Of a DNA stretch of 64,000 bases, positions 39,654 through 54,600 are shown one piece after another (positions within the stretch are counted from its first letter, which is position 1; every line of letters begins with the position of its first letter). The stretch comes from Triops longicaudatus (lineage: Eukaryota > Arthropoda > Branchiopoda > Notostraca > Triopsidae), in assembly GCA_022885665.1 (NCBI GenBank), contig JAGQDJ010000151.1:146454-210453 (forward strand), given 5' to 3'. Position numbers and translations under genes: made by a program. The notes under the pieces were generated by a model, which had not been told where the DNA came from, made no database searches, and saw nothing but the letters and a program-made list of their open reading frames with translations.

Positions 39654-42600
39654 ATTAATCACATACAGTGCTTCTATACGCTTTGTGAAGGCTTGAGCCC
39701 TTACGGTCGGATTCCCAATATGAAAATTTCTTCTCCCAATATCCTTCCTTGAAGGTCTACACAAGAGCTTTCCATAAAAATGGACATCAATTTGCATAAG
39801 CAGTAGGGGAAATAAAAGCTCGGAAGGTTTGGTTTCTAGTTGGCGGCCCTTGTATTCCTTTTTAGTTTTCTGTACTAATTTTCCTCTCAAGGACTTCTCT
39901 TTGCACAAGAGCTTTATCAGCGCTTTTATATGGCGTCATTTGTCTCTGTTGAACCTAAGCAGTAGAAGTCACTTGTTTTCTGCGGCAGGAGGTAAATTAG
40001 ATCGTCCAAGCAAGTTCCTTGGGCGGATATATCCTCCAAATTTGCAGACTCCATTTCCAGGCGATCATTATTCCGCGTAATAGATTTCACATTGCGTCGG
40101 AAACAGGTGAAAACCATCTGAAACAGTACCGATGGTAAAAGACAACAATCTTTCGTTTGGACTAAAAGCCTCTTATCACCAAAAACTGTTTCAGATTACT
40201 GTGTCAGTGCATGAGAAGCAAGGCTTTAAGGAAAGTAGGAAACTACCCTTTTCAGGATGTTTTTCCTTTGTCGGAAAGGAAGTAGTCATCTATAACCGAG
40301 GAAAATCTGGCTGTACGGGAACCTCACTGCAGTTGCAATACCGACATCAAGACATGATGGATTCATCACAGCACTCACACCAATGTCTATCCATCGATTA
40401 GGGTTGAGTAAACACAGACCTTCCTTTAGCCTTCTTTCCTTATTCACCTTGAAGTTTTTTGTTTAATTCTTTTTAGTGACCCTTTTTGTTCACTCTGAGA
40501 CTACACGATCAGTTATAGATCATTTATCTTTGTACCTCGTGAAGCAGCTTGTCTATATCTGTGGTCGGTGACGATAATTAGAACCTTGTATACAGGGGGG
40601 CTTCTGGGAAATGAGCTAGAAAGTACAAGATGATGGCCTCGATAATAAAAAAGGAGTTAAAAAAAGCTGTCACAGGCGTAATGTGACCAAACGTTGTAGT
40701 CTTTTTCAAATTTATGGTACTTTATGAAAATTGATAATTCTTTTATTTATCAATTTGCTGAATTAGGCCATTTTTCATGAAATTTATTTTATGCGCAGTG
40801 TGGATTCCCGTGGTAAATCGTTTCATGAAGCGCGTCACTGGTCAGATGAACTAACTTTCAGTGGGAGAGCCTTTTTCCGGACTGACTTGGGACCCGCACG
40901 TTTAGTGCTGGAAGCACTTAAACCAACTGACGAAGCCGTTTTCAGATGTCGTGTCGATTTTAAAAAGTCGCCTACCCGCAACGTTCGTGTCAACCTGACG
41001 GTTGTAGGTAATATATACTCGTTTACTTTTTCTGAAGCCGCCGTAGCCAAGGACGCCAATCAAAAATTGAGGAAACAGAACAAGTCTACTAGGACTCAGT
41101 GGGTTATGTTTACTTTGTCACTCGTATTTATGGCTGTGTCCACTTCAGTGACCTCCAGTTTCCGGTGTTAAGAGGAATACCTATCCAGCGTACTAATCTA
41201 CGATTCCAAATTGTTGAGAATTTGCCAAGACGCCGACAGTACCGTAGATTTAGTGATTACAAAAAATTAATTTTCTAGTTCTGATTGTTTTGCCCGTTGT
41301 AGTTTATTTGACGCCATCCTTTATTTCATTTGCTTGCGGCTTGTTTATGTTTGTACGGACCATTACGTTGCGAGGCAATTAATCTGTGTTCCGTGGTACC
41401 AAAAAATGAAATAGCTTAAAACAGAATCTGAAAAGAAGAAAAGACTTTCGTATCGGTTGGAAGTTGAATTAACACAATTCACGTTTGAGTATTAGTTTTC
41501 TTAACGTCTTAAAATCTTCGTTCTTGAGACGAGTAATTTGATTGTGACATTGCTTAGAAACTAAGAATTGCTAAGGCTTCATGTCGACTGGTAAAAACTT
41601 GCTGAGAAGTTGTTAACTATCTCAAAAGTAAGGGACAACTTTTATTGACTTGAGTAGTTTTATACCACACTTGATATATCTTGTTTCTTATTGCATTGTG
41701 CGTGCGTATTTTCTCTTTAATCCTGCTGTTGCTGTAGTGCTCTAAGGATGAAGCACAAATTCCTCCGCAAAACCTGGCCGGTTTATTGGTAAACAGAAAG
41801 CTTAAGCTAGCAGTGCTGGATAAACCTGTAATTGCCATTCTCCATTGTACATGAAATAGTTGCTGCCTAAGGCATTTGTTCACGTCGTTTCGAAAAGAAA
41901 GCGCCGGAACTTCCTTGCGAGTTCTCGTGTCTTTGTTACAATTAACAACAAATTTCTTTGTTACTATGTCACAGCTTGGAATTTCGTTTGGACTAGTCTT
42001 CAAATATGAGGCGTCTTCCTATTATCAGGGATTGCGAAACGCATGGCGTAGTTTGCTCTACAGGACTTGCTAGCTCCGTTTCTTTTACGTACAATTACAG
42101 AGACACAAAGCCGCGTAGACAGTCCTATAACTCCCGGCATTTACTTCTCGGTTTTGCCTGTGGGTAGAAGGGTTGCTATGGAGGAGTAATGTCACGTGTA
42201 CTCAAATGCATAAATCGGTTGTTACTACCGTATGAGGTTTATAGTATTCATACCCTCGTGTCTCGATCATGTAATATCCATGCTGTACGTATAATTTTGC
42301 AAGCTCCCTTTTCGTGTTACTACGTCTTTCCTCGTGGTTTTTGCCCCGACGGTAGCTATCATAGCTTTGTCCCTCTCAGCAATGCTTGAAATTACATGCT
42401 GAATTCACGCCGATCGAAAGAATGGAGAACGTCTCACGTTCACATTAGGGTAGGGAAGACGCGAAGGAAGTGAAAGGTAGCAAAGGAAGCGAGTTTCCGA
42501 AAAGGAAAGGAATAGGGTTCATTCCAGCGAAAGCTGAGAACCATAAAAAAATTCAAGTGAAAAAACTGATGCACGTCTGCGAAAAAATCTAACAGCCTTT

Positions 42601-45600
42601 TTTGTGCCCTTACAGGCGCTTAGAGTTTGTAATTTTTCCTGCGCGGAGGAAACAGACTTCAGGAGGGCAAAGCGAGCCCTGTGAAGAGGAGGCTGCAACC
42701 ATGATTGATACCTAGATCGATATTGGGTGGAGAATTCGCTCGTTCACGGAAAGTGACCTTAGGCTATACCCGGGCAACCTTTAGTACAGTGTACCCAGGA
42801 AGTAAAATCATGTGAAATGCTTCTTTGGCGAGGACGAGGGGAGAAAGTAGGAAAAGTGAAAAATGAAATATTCCGTGAAGATGGCGTATTTCTTATCATA
42901 AGGGCAGTCGTACAGCTAGGAGAGCCTCTATACAAGTCCCCTTGCGCATGTAAAAGAGAAAAATGATGGGAAACTCTAGCCCCAAAGAGGCTGTAACATC
43001 ACTAGATTGATAGTGTCTCTTTCTATCATTCCCTTTTTTTATCTAAATATTTTTTTCTTTCTTTCCCCCCCCCCCTGATACGGTGCAGCCTGGTAGTTAT
43101 ATACTAGAATGACCAGTAGGCAAGCCCACATTCGCCTGGCCTACCACACTTTTTTATGAGTATACGTTCAAGAGGGTCATGGGGGTGTTCGGATCCTTTC
43201 GTATGTACTCCTTTGCGCTAGTGGTCCGAAAGTAAGGAGCTAATTGGCTTTTTGTTTGTATTCTATTGCAGTTCCACCAACAGTACCCATTATCCTGGAT
43301 GAAGCCGGTACCGAACTTCACGGTATTGCTGGACCGTATCAAGAACATGATGAAATATCCCTTACCTGTCTGGTGAATAGTGGTACGTCTGTTTTTCTTT
43401 GCGATTTTTTTAAGAAAAATTTCTGAAGTTGGAACAGGGAACGGTAGGCGTTATACACCGTGTACTCCGTATGAAACTTGTGTGGGAGTAGGAATGAGAA
43501 CACTTGGCTTGGGAAGCAAAACCTATAACTTTTGAAGTATTTAACATTTAAGAGAAGACTGGGGTGTTCCGATTCTGGGAGAGTCGTCAGGGTGGTCCCA
43601 GACGTGTCATCAATACTGAAGCTGATACCGGTCAGTCGATGAACCTTAAGAAACAGAAAACGTGTTTTCTTTCGAACAGCGGCTGTCGGCCTGGTGACGT
43701 TCTTTTAGTAACCCGATATGGCGCTGTTCAGTTTAGTGTAATACCAGGATTCTTTTCTTAATTCACTGAAAATGTGAATCTATTGGCTTTAGCCATAGTT
43801 GCGTAGTTGAAATTAAACTATCTTTATTTTGAGCATGTTAAGAGATAGAGAAGAGATACTCGTGCTCTTTGTGAACTATGGGACTGCTATTCCTATCTTG
43901 CACTATTTCTTCCTGGGTGGAAAAAGCTCGTTATGCATGTTCATGTTTCCTCCGACGAACAATAACAACAATTTTCAGTAAGAAGTAATGGTGTCATAGT
44001 CATAATCTTTAGCTGAATAATATGATCGTCTCAGTTTGAGTCTATCTGTAAGTGACTTTGTTTTATTCTTCCCTACTGATCAGTCCCGAGTTTTGTACTT
44101 AGGCTAGGAACAGGGCAATTGAGTGAGAAATGCAAAAAAATTTAAAATGTGTACAAGGAACTTAAAATGGGTCCGTATACTTTGAATAACTAAAAATAAT
44201 TTTAGTGCTCTGTTTTAAGCTAGGTGTTGTAATTCATAATTAAGTAATGACCGTATTCCAGACCAAATTATTGCATATTTAGCTCCGGCGAATATTTTGA
44301 CCTTAATTTGTTTAAGTCTTAGCCTGTTGCGTAATTCGTAATATGTCGGCTAAATATGCACAAGGATAGAACTAGATACAGAACCCCACCCCCCCCCGTA
44401 CCCAGGGGGGTTGCCATTTTACCCCACCCCCAAATTACAGTTTTGCAATGGGAAATATAGAAAATACCTCAAGTTTCCACAAAAATTGCATTCGAGAAAC
44501 ACCCTCGAAGCCTCTAACCCACTCCCCAGCCCTCCAAACCTATATCCTGGGTTCAGTCATGTATAAAAATTTTGTTTTTGATTATATGTTGACATTGGAC
44601 ACTGTCCCGGGTAACCTACTCAACTATACCAATAGACCTGTGCTTAAAACCTTATTAACCAGAGCTGAATTTCTTTAATTCAGATTTGAAATCCGTGTTT
44701 TTAAATATTATTATTTCCTTAAATCGCATACAACGCATGCTGCGACGATTGAAAAAAAGGCTTCGCTAAATAGCGAGTGAATATGCTTTCTGGGGAGGTG
44801 TAGTCTACATTACGCTCATTCACTCTTTTTCTCTCACGCGCCAACTTTTTTTCCATTGTTTATGTTTTCGGGTAGTTTGCTACTAAGGAGTGCTGGGAGT
44901 GTTGACAAGGTACGGATTAAGATGAAGAAAAATGTTTTCCTTCTGTGGAAAAAAAAAGGTCAGAACCTGTGGGAAATACTTACCTATAAACATTCAAGCG
45001 TGGGAGAGGCGTACACGAATAATGTTCTGATACAGGAAATGAAGTGTTATACAGTTGTGCAGCGCGCATGTGTCTGTAAGTGAAACAATAGCCTTTAATT
45101 AATCTATAATAAGTAGTTAAAGGTATGTGTAAAAAGTTTACATGAGCACGCGTCGTCATTTCGAAAGAATGACTGTCGTTCAAACGAGCTTTTTTAGAGG
45201 GTCATTAAGACGTCTAGCCACTTATCTTCATGTATTATGATGGGTTTAGCCCGAATATTTATGTGCTTCAAGTGATTCGCTAACTAGCAGCCGCAATTAC
45301 AGAGGCTTTTCCGAGGCTGTTGTCTTTTTTTTTTTCTCAATTCTTTTGGCGCCCACCCATCAGAGCACTAGCACCGCGACGCCATTACTTGAAAGATAAA
45401 ACAAAAGAATGCACTAATCGTTATTCTTCCTGAAATCTAAAAACGATAAAAGTAGGGAAAGCTCAGCTGGGAGACTATTTTGGTGTTAAAAGATTTTTTA
45501 CTTCTAAATTTTTTTTCTTGGTGGTAATTTAACTCGCATGAAAGGTTGAAAATAATTTAGAGAAATTCACACTACTTAGGAGAAAATTATATGTGTGCGT

Positions 45601-48600
45601 AATTTCTTTACTATACTGATTTCATCTCGCTATGTAATGAGACCGAACTTGTACGGTAATTTACAGGAAATAATGCGTGAAGGGACGTTTACATTGGATT
45701 AGGTGTTCTTGCTTTAAAAGCAACACTTGCGCGAAACCACACCGAATCTTCCTTTGTGTCCAGTAGTGACGAGTGTTAAGAAAACCAGCAAGGTTTGCAC
45801 TGTACTGAAGTATGAAAGGGAGCAAATTACGAAGCATGTGTGTTTTGGAGTGGTAACATGGATGCAGGAGGACCTACCAGTTAGACAGACCATTTGATTT
45901 CTCACGATTTTGAAGACCGTCATACTGTGAAGAAATCTTACATGAAATCAGTAATTACTGTTGCCAGGTTACCATTCTAATTAAGCATGTTATGCCGAAG
46001 TCTCATCTAGTCTTCCGAGAAAGTCTCAGCAGTAGAGTTAATTTATATTGAACTGCGAAATTCCAACCCATAAATGCGTGGGAGCAAACGTGCAACCGCT
46101 TTTTATATTGCCGTCAACAAATAATTAAAATGCTAGTTCCATTAATGAATTTCTAAATGTCTGTAATATCCTAAGTTTTTCGTATCAAGATGCTGCATTT
46201 CTTAACAAGACAGCTACCTAGCTTAGTATTTAAAATACATGGTAGGCTCCTTCCTTTAGCTTCACCAGCTGCCAGTTCGTTAAGATTGTCGTTAGCAGAT
46301 GTTTTGATATTTAAAGAGCCCAAGGGAATGAGACAGCGAATCTACAAGTACAGCGTTCTTAACTTCGTGTTATTAGGTCCCAGAGTGTGAACAGTGCTTG
46401 TCGACCAATATAGAAAGAATGTGTCACTTCCTTCGCATCATTTAATATCAAAATGCTTCTTACTTGCGAAGCAAAAAGAGACATTGGCTTCTCCCCAGGT
46501 TTTTGTTACACTTGTAACGTTTACCATTGTAGCTTACAGTTGTCAAGGAGGGCTGGATAGTCGAGGTTTTCCTTTCTGACATCTGAGAAGTATCAAATTA
46601 AATAATTCATGACGGCCGCAAAGTCCATTTAGACCCCTTGCTGTCACCAGGGGCTGCTGACAGGGAGGATTGAAAGGCGAAATGAGGGGATTGAGATGCA
46701 TAAGTGATGAAAGCTGTCATCTTTTCTGCGTAAACCATCAGGTTATGCAAATGAACTGACACAAGATGAACTGATTTTGCCCTGCAGTTGACTGCCACTT
46801 CAATGCAGTGCCGTACCAACTCGCTAGATTAACGTATATGAATACGTACTCTACGTTTATATGTATGTAAGCAAGTGTTTAGCTCAAGTATCACTCACGG
46901 GTGCGAGCATGTCATGCCCTTTTGCGGCTGCCAGGGAGTCGTCAGTTAAAAGCTACAGAAAGCCATGTCAGGTGTCACCTGCAGCTCGATACGAATCACT
47001 GCTACCAAGCCAATTTATCGATTACCCACTAACCGGGCCCTTTTTTCACCGTCGTATTTTTGGTTTATTTTCTTATATAGGACGTCCCCTACCGCAAGTA
47101 ACCTGGTGGCGAGATGGGCATCAATTGGACGGAAGAACGGAAATCGTAGCAGGAGGACGGGTCAAAGGTACCTTGCGATTAGGGACCCCTGGATTGACCC
47201 GCGCTGACCTGGGATCCGTCATTCGGTGTCAAGCTAGTAACAGCAACTTGACAATACCTTCCCAAGCGGCTGTTTTACTCGACCTTAAACGTAATTTACC
47301 ATTATAAATAAATCACTTCCCTAAAAATAAAACAAGGGAAAAAAGTAATCGTTCGGCTAAACTTATGAATAAAGAAGTCAACCAACTTTGTGCAAAAAAT
47401 GGACAAGTACAGGAGTGTCGGATAGGACACTTATTACGAAATTACGTAAAGAAGTACGTTGGAAATTACCCCTTCGCCTTCTGATTCGCTTGGTCTGATA
47501 GGAGAAAAAAAAGAAGACATGAAGTACCCGTTTCATTTACCAGAAGATCCGTAAAAGGCTTGTTGCCCTTGATGGCTTAAATTGCATGAAAGCACGTATA
47601 CACATGTTAGATCCTTCGTCTAACAAGATTGCGTCTTATTTTTGAGTATGAATCTAAGAAAGTTGAATTTAAGGAAAATAGTAAGAGACGATCTAAGATA
47701 CAGACTCTCGCCTGGGGAGCAAAAGGTCATCGGTTTTTCCTTCAGCTTTTCGTTAGATATAAAAGCAATTTCGCTTATACAGTCTTTTTCCAGGACAGGG
47801 TAAAGCTTTACTCGTTGTTCTATACTTGAGCTGGCAACTCAAGTTGATCTCGCTATTTACAGCGTTCTGTTTGAATTCTAGAGTCGATTTTGAGAGGTGA
47901 GTTTTCTCCAGACGAAATTCCGTTTTAGTGTGCTCTTCCTGGGGACTAGGGAGCGTTCACTTGTGACCAAGTTCGAAGGCGCAGAACAAGCTCAAGTTTC
48001 TTCCAAACTATTTGTTTAGGCCTCTCTATCGTCACTCGGAAGTTTTCCGCAAGTGAACCTAAAACGTGCGGATGTCAACGTTGAGAAGGAGGGAGCGGGT
48101 AACCAGGAAGGAAGTATTGGCGGTGCAGACGCGGTGAGAAGCTTCCTCGAATTTCTTAAGAAATTTCGCTGCACCCTAGAAAATCAAATATTTGAATGAC
48201 ACAGAGCTCTTGCAAGGAAAATATCAAAGTATGGATTACCATTGGCTTGACCTCATAGACTATTTGGAAAGCTTTAAGCAAATCTGCTTTTCTGTCCATT
48301 CCCTCTCGTGGATAAAAAGAACATGGGAGGGAAGGACGCCAGTTACGTGAGAAACTCTTGCAAGCTTTTGTGGAGTCACATACTGCACCATTGTCAGCAG
48401 TTGTTCAGGGAAGGCTTTATGGTGGAAAATTTCCCCGTGGACGACATTTTTGCTTGGGCAACAGGAAACTGAAAAACAGCTGTTCGGCTCAGGATCGACC
48501 CTTACCTTCCTCGTTGCAAAAAAGAAGACCTCAGAATGAAATAATAGGAGATCGATTGCGTTGCACTTAGCTGGAAAAATAACAAAGAAATAGACAAAAT

Positions 48601-51600
48601 GCAAGGTCTGAAGAAGGAAGGCGACGAAGCTTTATAAGAAAAAAATGTGAGCAGGGAAATGTCACGATTGGTATTGGGTCGCTTGAAGAAAAATATTTCT
48701 TCGAAAGAAAGAAAGACATCTTGTAGCTATTGTTGTCCCATACAGAGTATTTTCCCCAGTTTCTAGATTGGCTTAATGTCTGCCCTACAGAGACTTACGC
48801 ACGATGGCGTGTGCAACTGACAATTCTCACGTCACCTTACGTCCATAATGGGCCAGATTAGGGGCTTGGCAGGAGGGTTTTCAATCATTTTTTTCGGAGG
48901 ATTTTAGATCGCTTCCGATCCCGCAATCCTTGCCGATCCGATCCGATCAAATCCTGCGAAACTGATAAAAATCGCTATCCGGATGAAGAAAGTTTCGATC
49001 CGATCAGGTCCTATCATTCAGTTAATTCGATCAGATCTGATCGAATGATTCAATTTAAATCCGGCTGAAGTGTATCGATATTTCATTTGTATAACCGAAA
49101 GTATCGATATTAAAGTAATATTTATGGACGCCAATCGATACGTTAATAGCTATAGCGGCATGTACCCTGAGCAAGCCAATCAAAATAATTCCCCACCAAA
49201 GAGCTTTTCCGATAAAATTCTATCCGACCATTGCAAATTCAGAGGCAAGGTAGATCCGATCCGACCAAATGATCGGATCGATTGGATCTGCTGGGGATCT
49301 TTTTGAAACGAACCAAAGCACTGCTTGGCAGGAATGGGATGTCACGATTTTTGCTAAGGGAGTGTTTCGTTGTGTTTTTCTCCGTTAATAGTCCAGCTGT
49401 TTTAATTGCTTGTCGCCTTACTTATTCTTTCCACAAAGTGCATAACTCCTTTCTGAAGACAACCTCCTTTCCCGACACACCCGTTTGGCATCCGCTTCCT
49501 ACGTCTTACGCAACCAAATTCAGGGAAGAGGTTCTTCCGTGCGTTTTGATGAGCTAGAAGAGTAGGGTGTTAGGGTTAGCGCCGTTAGGCACGCCCTTAT
49601 GGGCAAGTAGTTTGCACGAGCTCTTGAATGTAATTAGTAAAGCGCTGATCTAATTTGATATACGCCTTCGGTCTCACTGTATTGTTCAAGCATAATAAAG
49701 CTGAAAGAACAGAATTTAATAATGTGGATGCAGAGTGAATGCGAAAAACTCTTTGCAATTACTAAACCTAAAGCGTGAGTTTGAAGTTTATGATGTGGGG
49801 AAAATCGGCGCATAGATCGAAGGCTATTTTTTCAGAATTTGTACTACTTCCGTAGAAGATCGATTTCGATGAACGAACTGCAGCCCTAGTTTGTATTCAA
49901 GCTTGTGTGCTGTAACTTTCTTTCAGAATAACATGCGTTTAGTATGTTCGGGAAAACATTTGCTGAAAACAGAAAGCTTCGGCTTATGAAAAAGAAACAA
50001 ATGAAAGTGGTTCACCATCGTGTTACTCGTTGCTGTACGCTATACATTACATATAGCATGAGGAAGTAACAGACTATACCCCTATGTTTGCACAGGGCTG
50101 TGAAGCAGATTTAGCTAGCCAGAACGACGAGGCAGTTTTAGAGCCTGTCAGTACCACGCAGGTATAGCGAACACCCAGAACAGTTGAGACAGTTTTTTTT
50201 AGTTTTACAAGCTTAAAAGCTTCTGGTAGATGTAGTTGTAATGCAGTAATATGGAAATGCAACTGGCACGCGGCAGCGTGTATTTTCTCCAGCTTGATTG
50301 GATTTTCCCGTTTTCTGCCATCAAGACTTGAAAGCTGGCTTGAACGTGTGTTGCGGTTCTGCACGTATGCTGATTCCCCTTAAAAGGCTCTTGTTTTTCT
50401 TACGAAACTATCACAAGTAAGCTATGAGAGCGATCTACTCCTGCTCCTCACCTGGGTAGTTGTATAGTTCCTGATATTCTCCACAGTGGCCGAATTTTAC
50501 TCCGTATTCTTATGCTGTAAACTATGAAGGAAATTTTTAACATTTTTTAAATATCCATCTAATATTTGCACTTAAGGTAAGGTAGGATCTCGAAATGTTC
50601 TTAGCGCATTATTTTCACGTAAAGATCAGGCTACTCATATTCGGCATTATTAAATTAGTGATACACAATTATATGTCGCGGTATTTTTTTTCGCGTTCGT
50701 TATCAATGCTGGTGTTCTTAAACAAAACTTGCTAGGTTACAAACGTTTACACGTGAAAACGCCGTTAAGTTCTGAAAGAGATTTGGCGTTTCTAGATTAC
50801 TTAGACTTTCCCAACTAGACGTTGTCTTAATATTAATAGTCTAGTGAGTTTGGTAAGATCAATATTGATATACCTAATCTACCTAGAAAAGGAGTCAAAA
50901 TAAGCGCTCACTTGGAAAAAAAACATACTTCAGCACCTTTTAACAATTGTTCAGTATGATTTTTCCGGCTAAGGTATCAGTCAAGGTTCAGTTAAGAAAA
51001 GTCTGCGTCCATTGTTTTCGTGTTTCCTGTTTTTTTTTTTTTGCCGTTATTTTAAATTGAGAGAATAAGCCTTTACAAAATTTGATAGCAAGCCGAGCAA
51101 AGTTTTTACTAGACGTGGGTCGATGCGGAGCAAGAAGCGTAACTTTTCAATTTAGATTTGACTCGCCAATGGAAGACTGAAAATACGTTTCATAATAATT
51201 TATTTTCTTAACAACCCGTAAGTTGATTACTAGATTGACAAACCACGGCAATAAATTTTTGTTTGGAAGAGTTCAAATAAGTCAACCTTGGTGAACAGCA
51301 AAAGTTTCGTTGACTAGCATGGGATTTGTCTCCGCGGACATTTGTCAACTCATTGCCTCTTTTTACGGGGTCTTCTAATAAGAAAATATATTGATGGCTG
51401 TTCATAACTTAAGTTGCGATGGAGAAATATCGTAACGCCCCGCTCCCCCTTCATTCATCCATTCTCTAAGAAGAAAAAAAAGACCAATAAAAGCAAAAGG
51501 AAGTACGAGCCGTAGAAAACTTCCTTGATTAATAGGCTCGTGTCGAATGTTGGGAAATAGGTAAGGTAAACTCCATAAACTTGTAGTCAGAGTAGGAGTA

Positions 51601-54600
51601 GTTTTTGAAGATAGTTCCAAGACGCTGTAACTGGCTTGTGATGTTTCACTGGTAAATCGAAGAACTTGCTTGGATGTCTTTCCAAAAGAATATATAGGAT
51701 TTTTCCTCTACCCATTGCACTTTATAGCTGGCGCAACCTCAGAATGATCTCTTATGGGTAGCTTTTTTATTTTGAACAGTTACAAGACATCACTGTAAAG
51801 ACCAAACCAGCTGAAACCCGTAACGTAAAAAAATAACACATTGTGGTCAGTGATAGACGCACCAAATGTTTGAAGCATCGCCATTGTCGGCAGCACTTTG
51901 GCAGCGAGAAATTTTAACAGGAAAGACACACACAAATAAAGAGAAAAATAAGGGAAAACACGAGAAAAAGTTGCCAAAATTGGGAAGCGCACCGAGGTAA
52001 TAAAGCGGCAGTGGCAAATATGTTCCAAGTGTTGTGTGAATTTTCCGGGACATATATTCAGGACATAACGTGGGTTTGTTGGCAGAAATTCTTTTCCTAG
52101 CTCAGATCAGCGAGGACAAGGACAATTGAAGTATGTTATAAATTGAAATGCTTATGCCCTAGCGACGATTGTTTTTTTTTTTTTTTTTTTTTTGGGGGGG
52201 AGAGGAGAGGGAGAAATAACGGGAGGATCCTTTGAAGAAAAAGGGGATCACCTACCCCAGGACTCGTGTGAACTCAGTATTGTAAGCAAGTGCGATTACG
52301 CAACATTTTACGAGGCAAGACCCCTAGATGATCCCCATTATGGGAGCTTGTTATTAGGAAACATCAGCTGCCCGTTCCATTCCCATGATTTTCCTTTCGT
52401 CATTATGCGATTCACCATATGCGTGCCGGTGATTCTCTTGCCTTTCCTGTGACGCACATCGTAACATTTTTTTGAAAGTGTGCTCCCTTGTGTGCTCCAA
52501 CTAATCTGAGGAATAATTATTAAAATGTAGCTAATTTGGACTGGTCTATTTACGGAAAGTTCATCTTACACGAGGAAGTTCATAGGTAGTCATAAGTCGT
52601 TTTCAAGCTTATGAAACGAGCTCATTACCTTGTCTTATGTGCTTGTAATGCGTGTCAATAGTGCTTATGTCATTTTTGCTGACAGTACCGGTGTTGCGAG
52701 TACGTATTTTGGGGGATAACCGCCCCTTGTCCGCCCGGAAGCCGCATGATCTGCACTGTCAAGCTTGGGGAGCCAAACCTCCTGCCAAGATCACTTGGTG
52801 GAAAGGATCAACACGACTACAACCTAATCGGGAATCGGTAATGGCTCTTTTATTTATTCGATGTACAATAGTTATGTCGTACAGTAAACCTCGCTATAAC
52901 GAACCGTCTGAGGGGAAGGTAAGTTTTTATAATGAAACGTGTAAGAAAAAAAATTATAATACAACGTAGCACGGTTTGTAGTAAACATACCGCCACTGTC
53001 GAAAAGGTGAATAGAAATATTGAGGCCCTATTTTACAATAACCTGGAATATTTTCCAGATTATTCCAATAGTCGACATTTCTCTATTTCAAGGATTCTTT
53101 ATAGTGAGAATTCACAGTAAATTAAAAGCCCCCTTTTCGATCAAGTTGAGACGTGAATCGCACTCACGATTATACAGGAAGTTCTGCGGTAAAATCGTCA
53201 CTTAATTTGTGTCAGAAAAACTTCTTCAGCCAGAAAAACTACTGCAGTAGTGAATTCATAAGTAATGAAATTCTAGTTGGCGGTTGATTGTAACTGGAAG
53301 AAAGGTAATCATTTGAGTCAAAGTAACCAGGCACAGCGGAATTCTACAATTGGCGAACGTCTGCTTTATCATGCGCAGTAAAACTGGTTCAAAGTCCAAA
53401 GAGCACAAATAGCTAGATTCTCAGACACGGGAAAAAAAATTAAGAAACTGAGTGAATTAAATAGGATTCAGGGGTTTCACGGAAGGATAGTTGCGCTTTT
53501 TACCTCACGACGACGCGCGTCATATTGCGGAAATGACGCTTCCCCCTTTTACGCGCTCTCTAAAATTTTCGAACTCATGACGGCGGAAAAAAATTGCACG
53601 TTCTTTACTCAGTGTGAAAGTCGTCATCGATTCACTTTGGCTATTTTTTTTTATAGTTTTGAGTGAATTATTCTCACTTTCTTTACTTGATAGAATGTAC
53701 TGTTCTTCTCGGCATGAAATCTCTTTTCTCGCCCCCCCCCAAAAAAAAAAAATAAAATAATAATTCCGCTTTTCAGATAGATTACATCAGACCAAGACTC
53801 TCAGTGAAACTTTCCGACATTATAGGCCAGTTTAAAAGCAGTGTAATTTTGTGAATCAATTTATACAAGTCTTGTAATTTTTCTATTCTTGAAAGGGACA
53901 TTTCAGGAATGTTGTAACCTACGACTGCCACAATTCTTGCGTGAGATATGGACATGAAAGAAAAAAAAAACAAGGAAACTTTTTTAAGACGAAAAATATT
54001 TAGAATACCATATTTGATTGGGGGTCGAGAAGTGTTATTCCGTAACTTTACAGTGAACGCCAAGGAAGAGAAAAAGCGTCTTCCATAGCTTTTGATGTTT
54101 CGAAACTAAGAAAGTAGCAATGAGTGACGGATATGTAATCACAACACTAGGGAAGTGCTGAGTACAAATGAAAGGCTCACTATTCTTGTGAGGATTGTGA
54201 GATAACTTCCCGGAAGTTGGTCCTGAAATTGTTCTGCGAGATTCAAGGTCTTGCTTCGTAGAAACTCCCTGCTCTCGACATGGATGCCCCGATCAATATG
54301 TGGAATACCGTATGAAAGATAAAAGCTGTTTTTTCAATAATATTTTTTGAGCAAGATCATGTCAATCCCTCAAAAAGTCGACCAAGATATTGCCAAAATG
54401 TCTCACGTCGCTTTGATCGCGTTCGGAAGTTGCGAGCATCGTGCAACTTTGACATTCCGTGAAGGTTCTCCGTTCAAGGTATAAGTCCAAATTTTTCTGT
54501 AAAAAAGGAGCTACTGGTAAATGCCAAAAGTTGCAGGGGTAGTAACGCTCCTGGGAGGAGAGGAAGGAGAATGTAATGAAGCCTTGTAGGCGCTTTTTCT

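Larger units (their letters stand above)
47291..52685. other. Intron 5 of the Side-like gene
   Basis: 5395 bp with GT-AG ends. It contains the GATC-rich repeat structure at about 48875-49322 and a 22-T run followed by seven G at 52172-52200. No gene was recognised. The short open frames overlap and have no domain. Confidence 0.7.

Noticed and set aside
40132..40401. Open frame of 89 codons in intron 2 as an extra exon
   Set aside because: It does not resemble Ig or FN3 sequence, and Ig1 is already complete when exon 2 joins exon 3.
43564..43761. Open frame just after exon 4 as an alternative Ig2 second half
   Set aside because: It lacks the tryptophan and cysteine pattern of an Ig C-F strand region; 47081-47290 supplies both.
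48875..49322. The GATC-rich structure as a classical TIR transposon
   Set aside because: The two ends are not inverted repeats of each other, so only the direct repeats and internal repeats are claimed.
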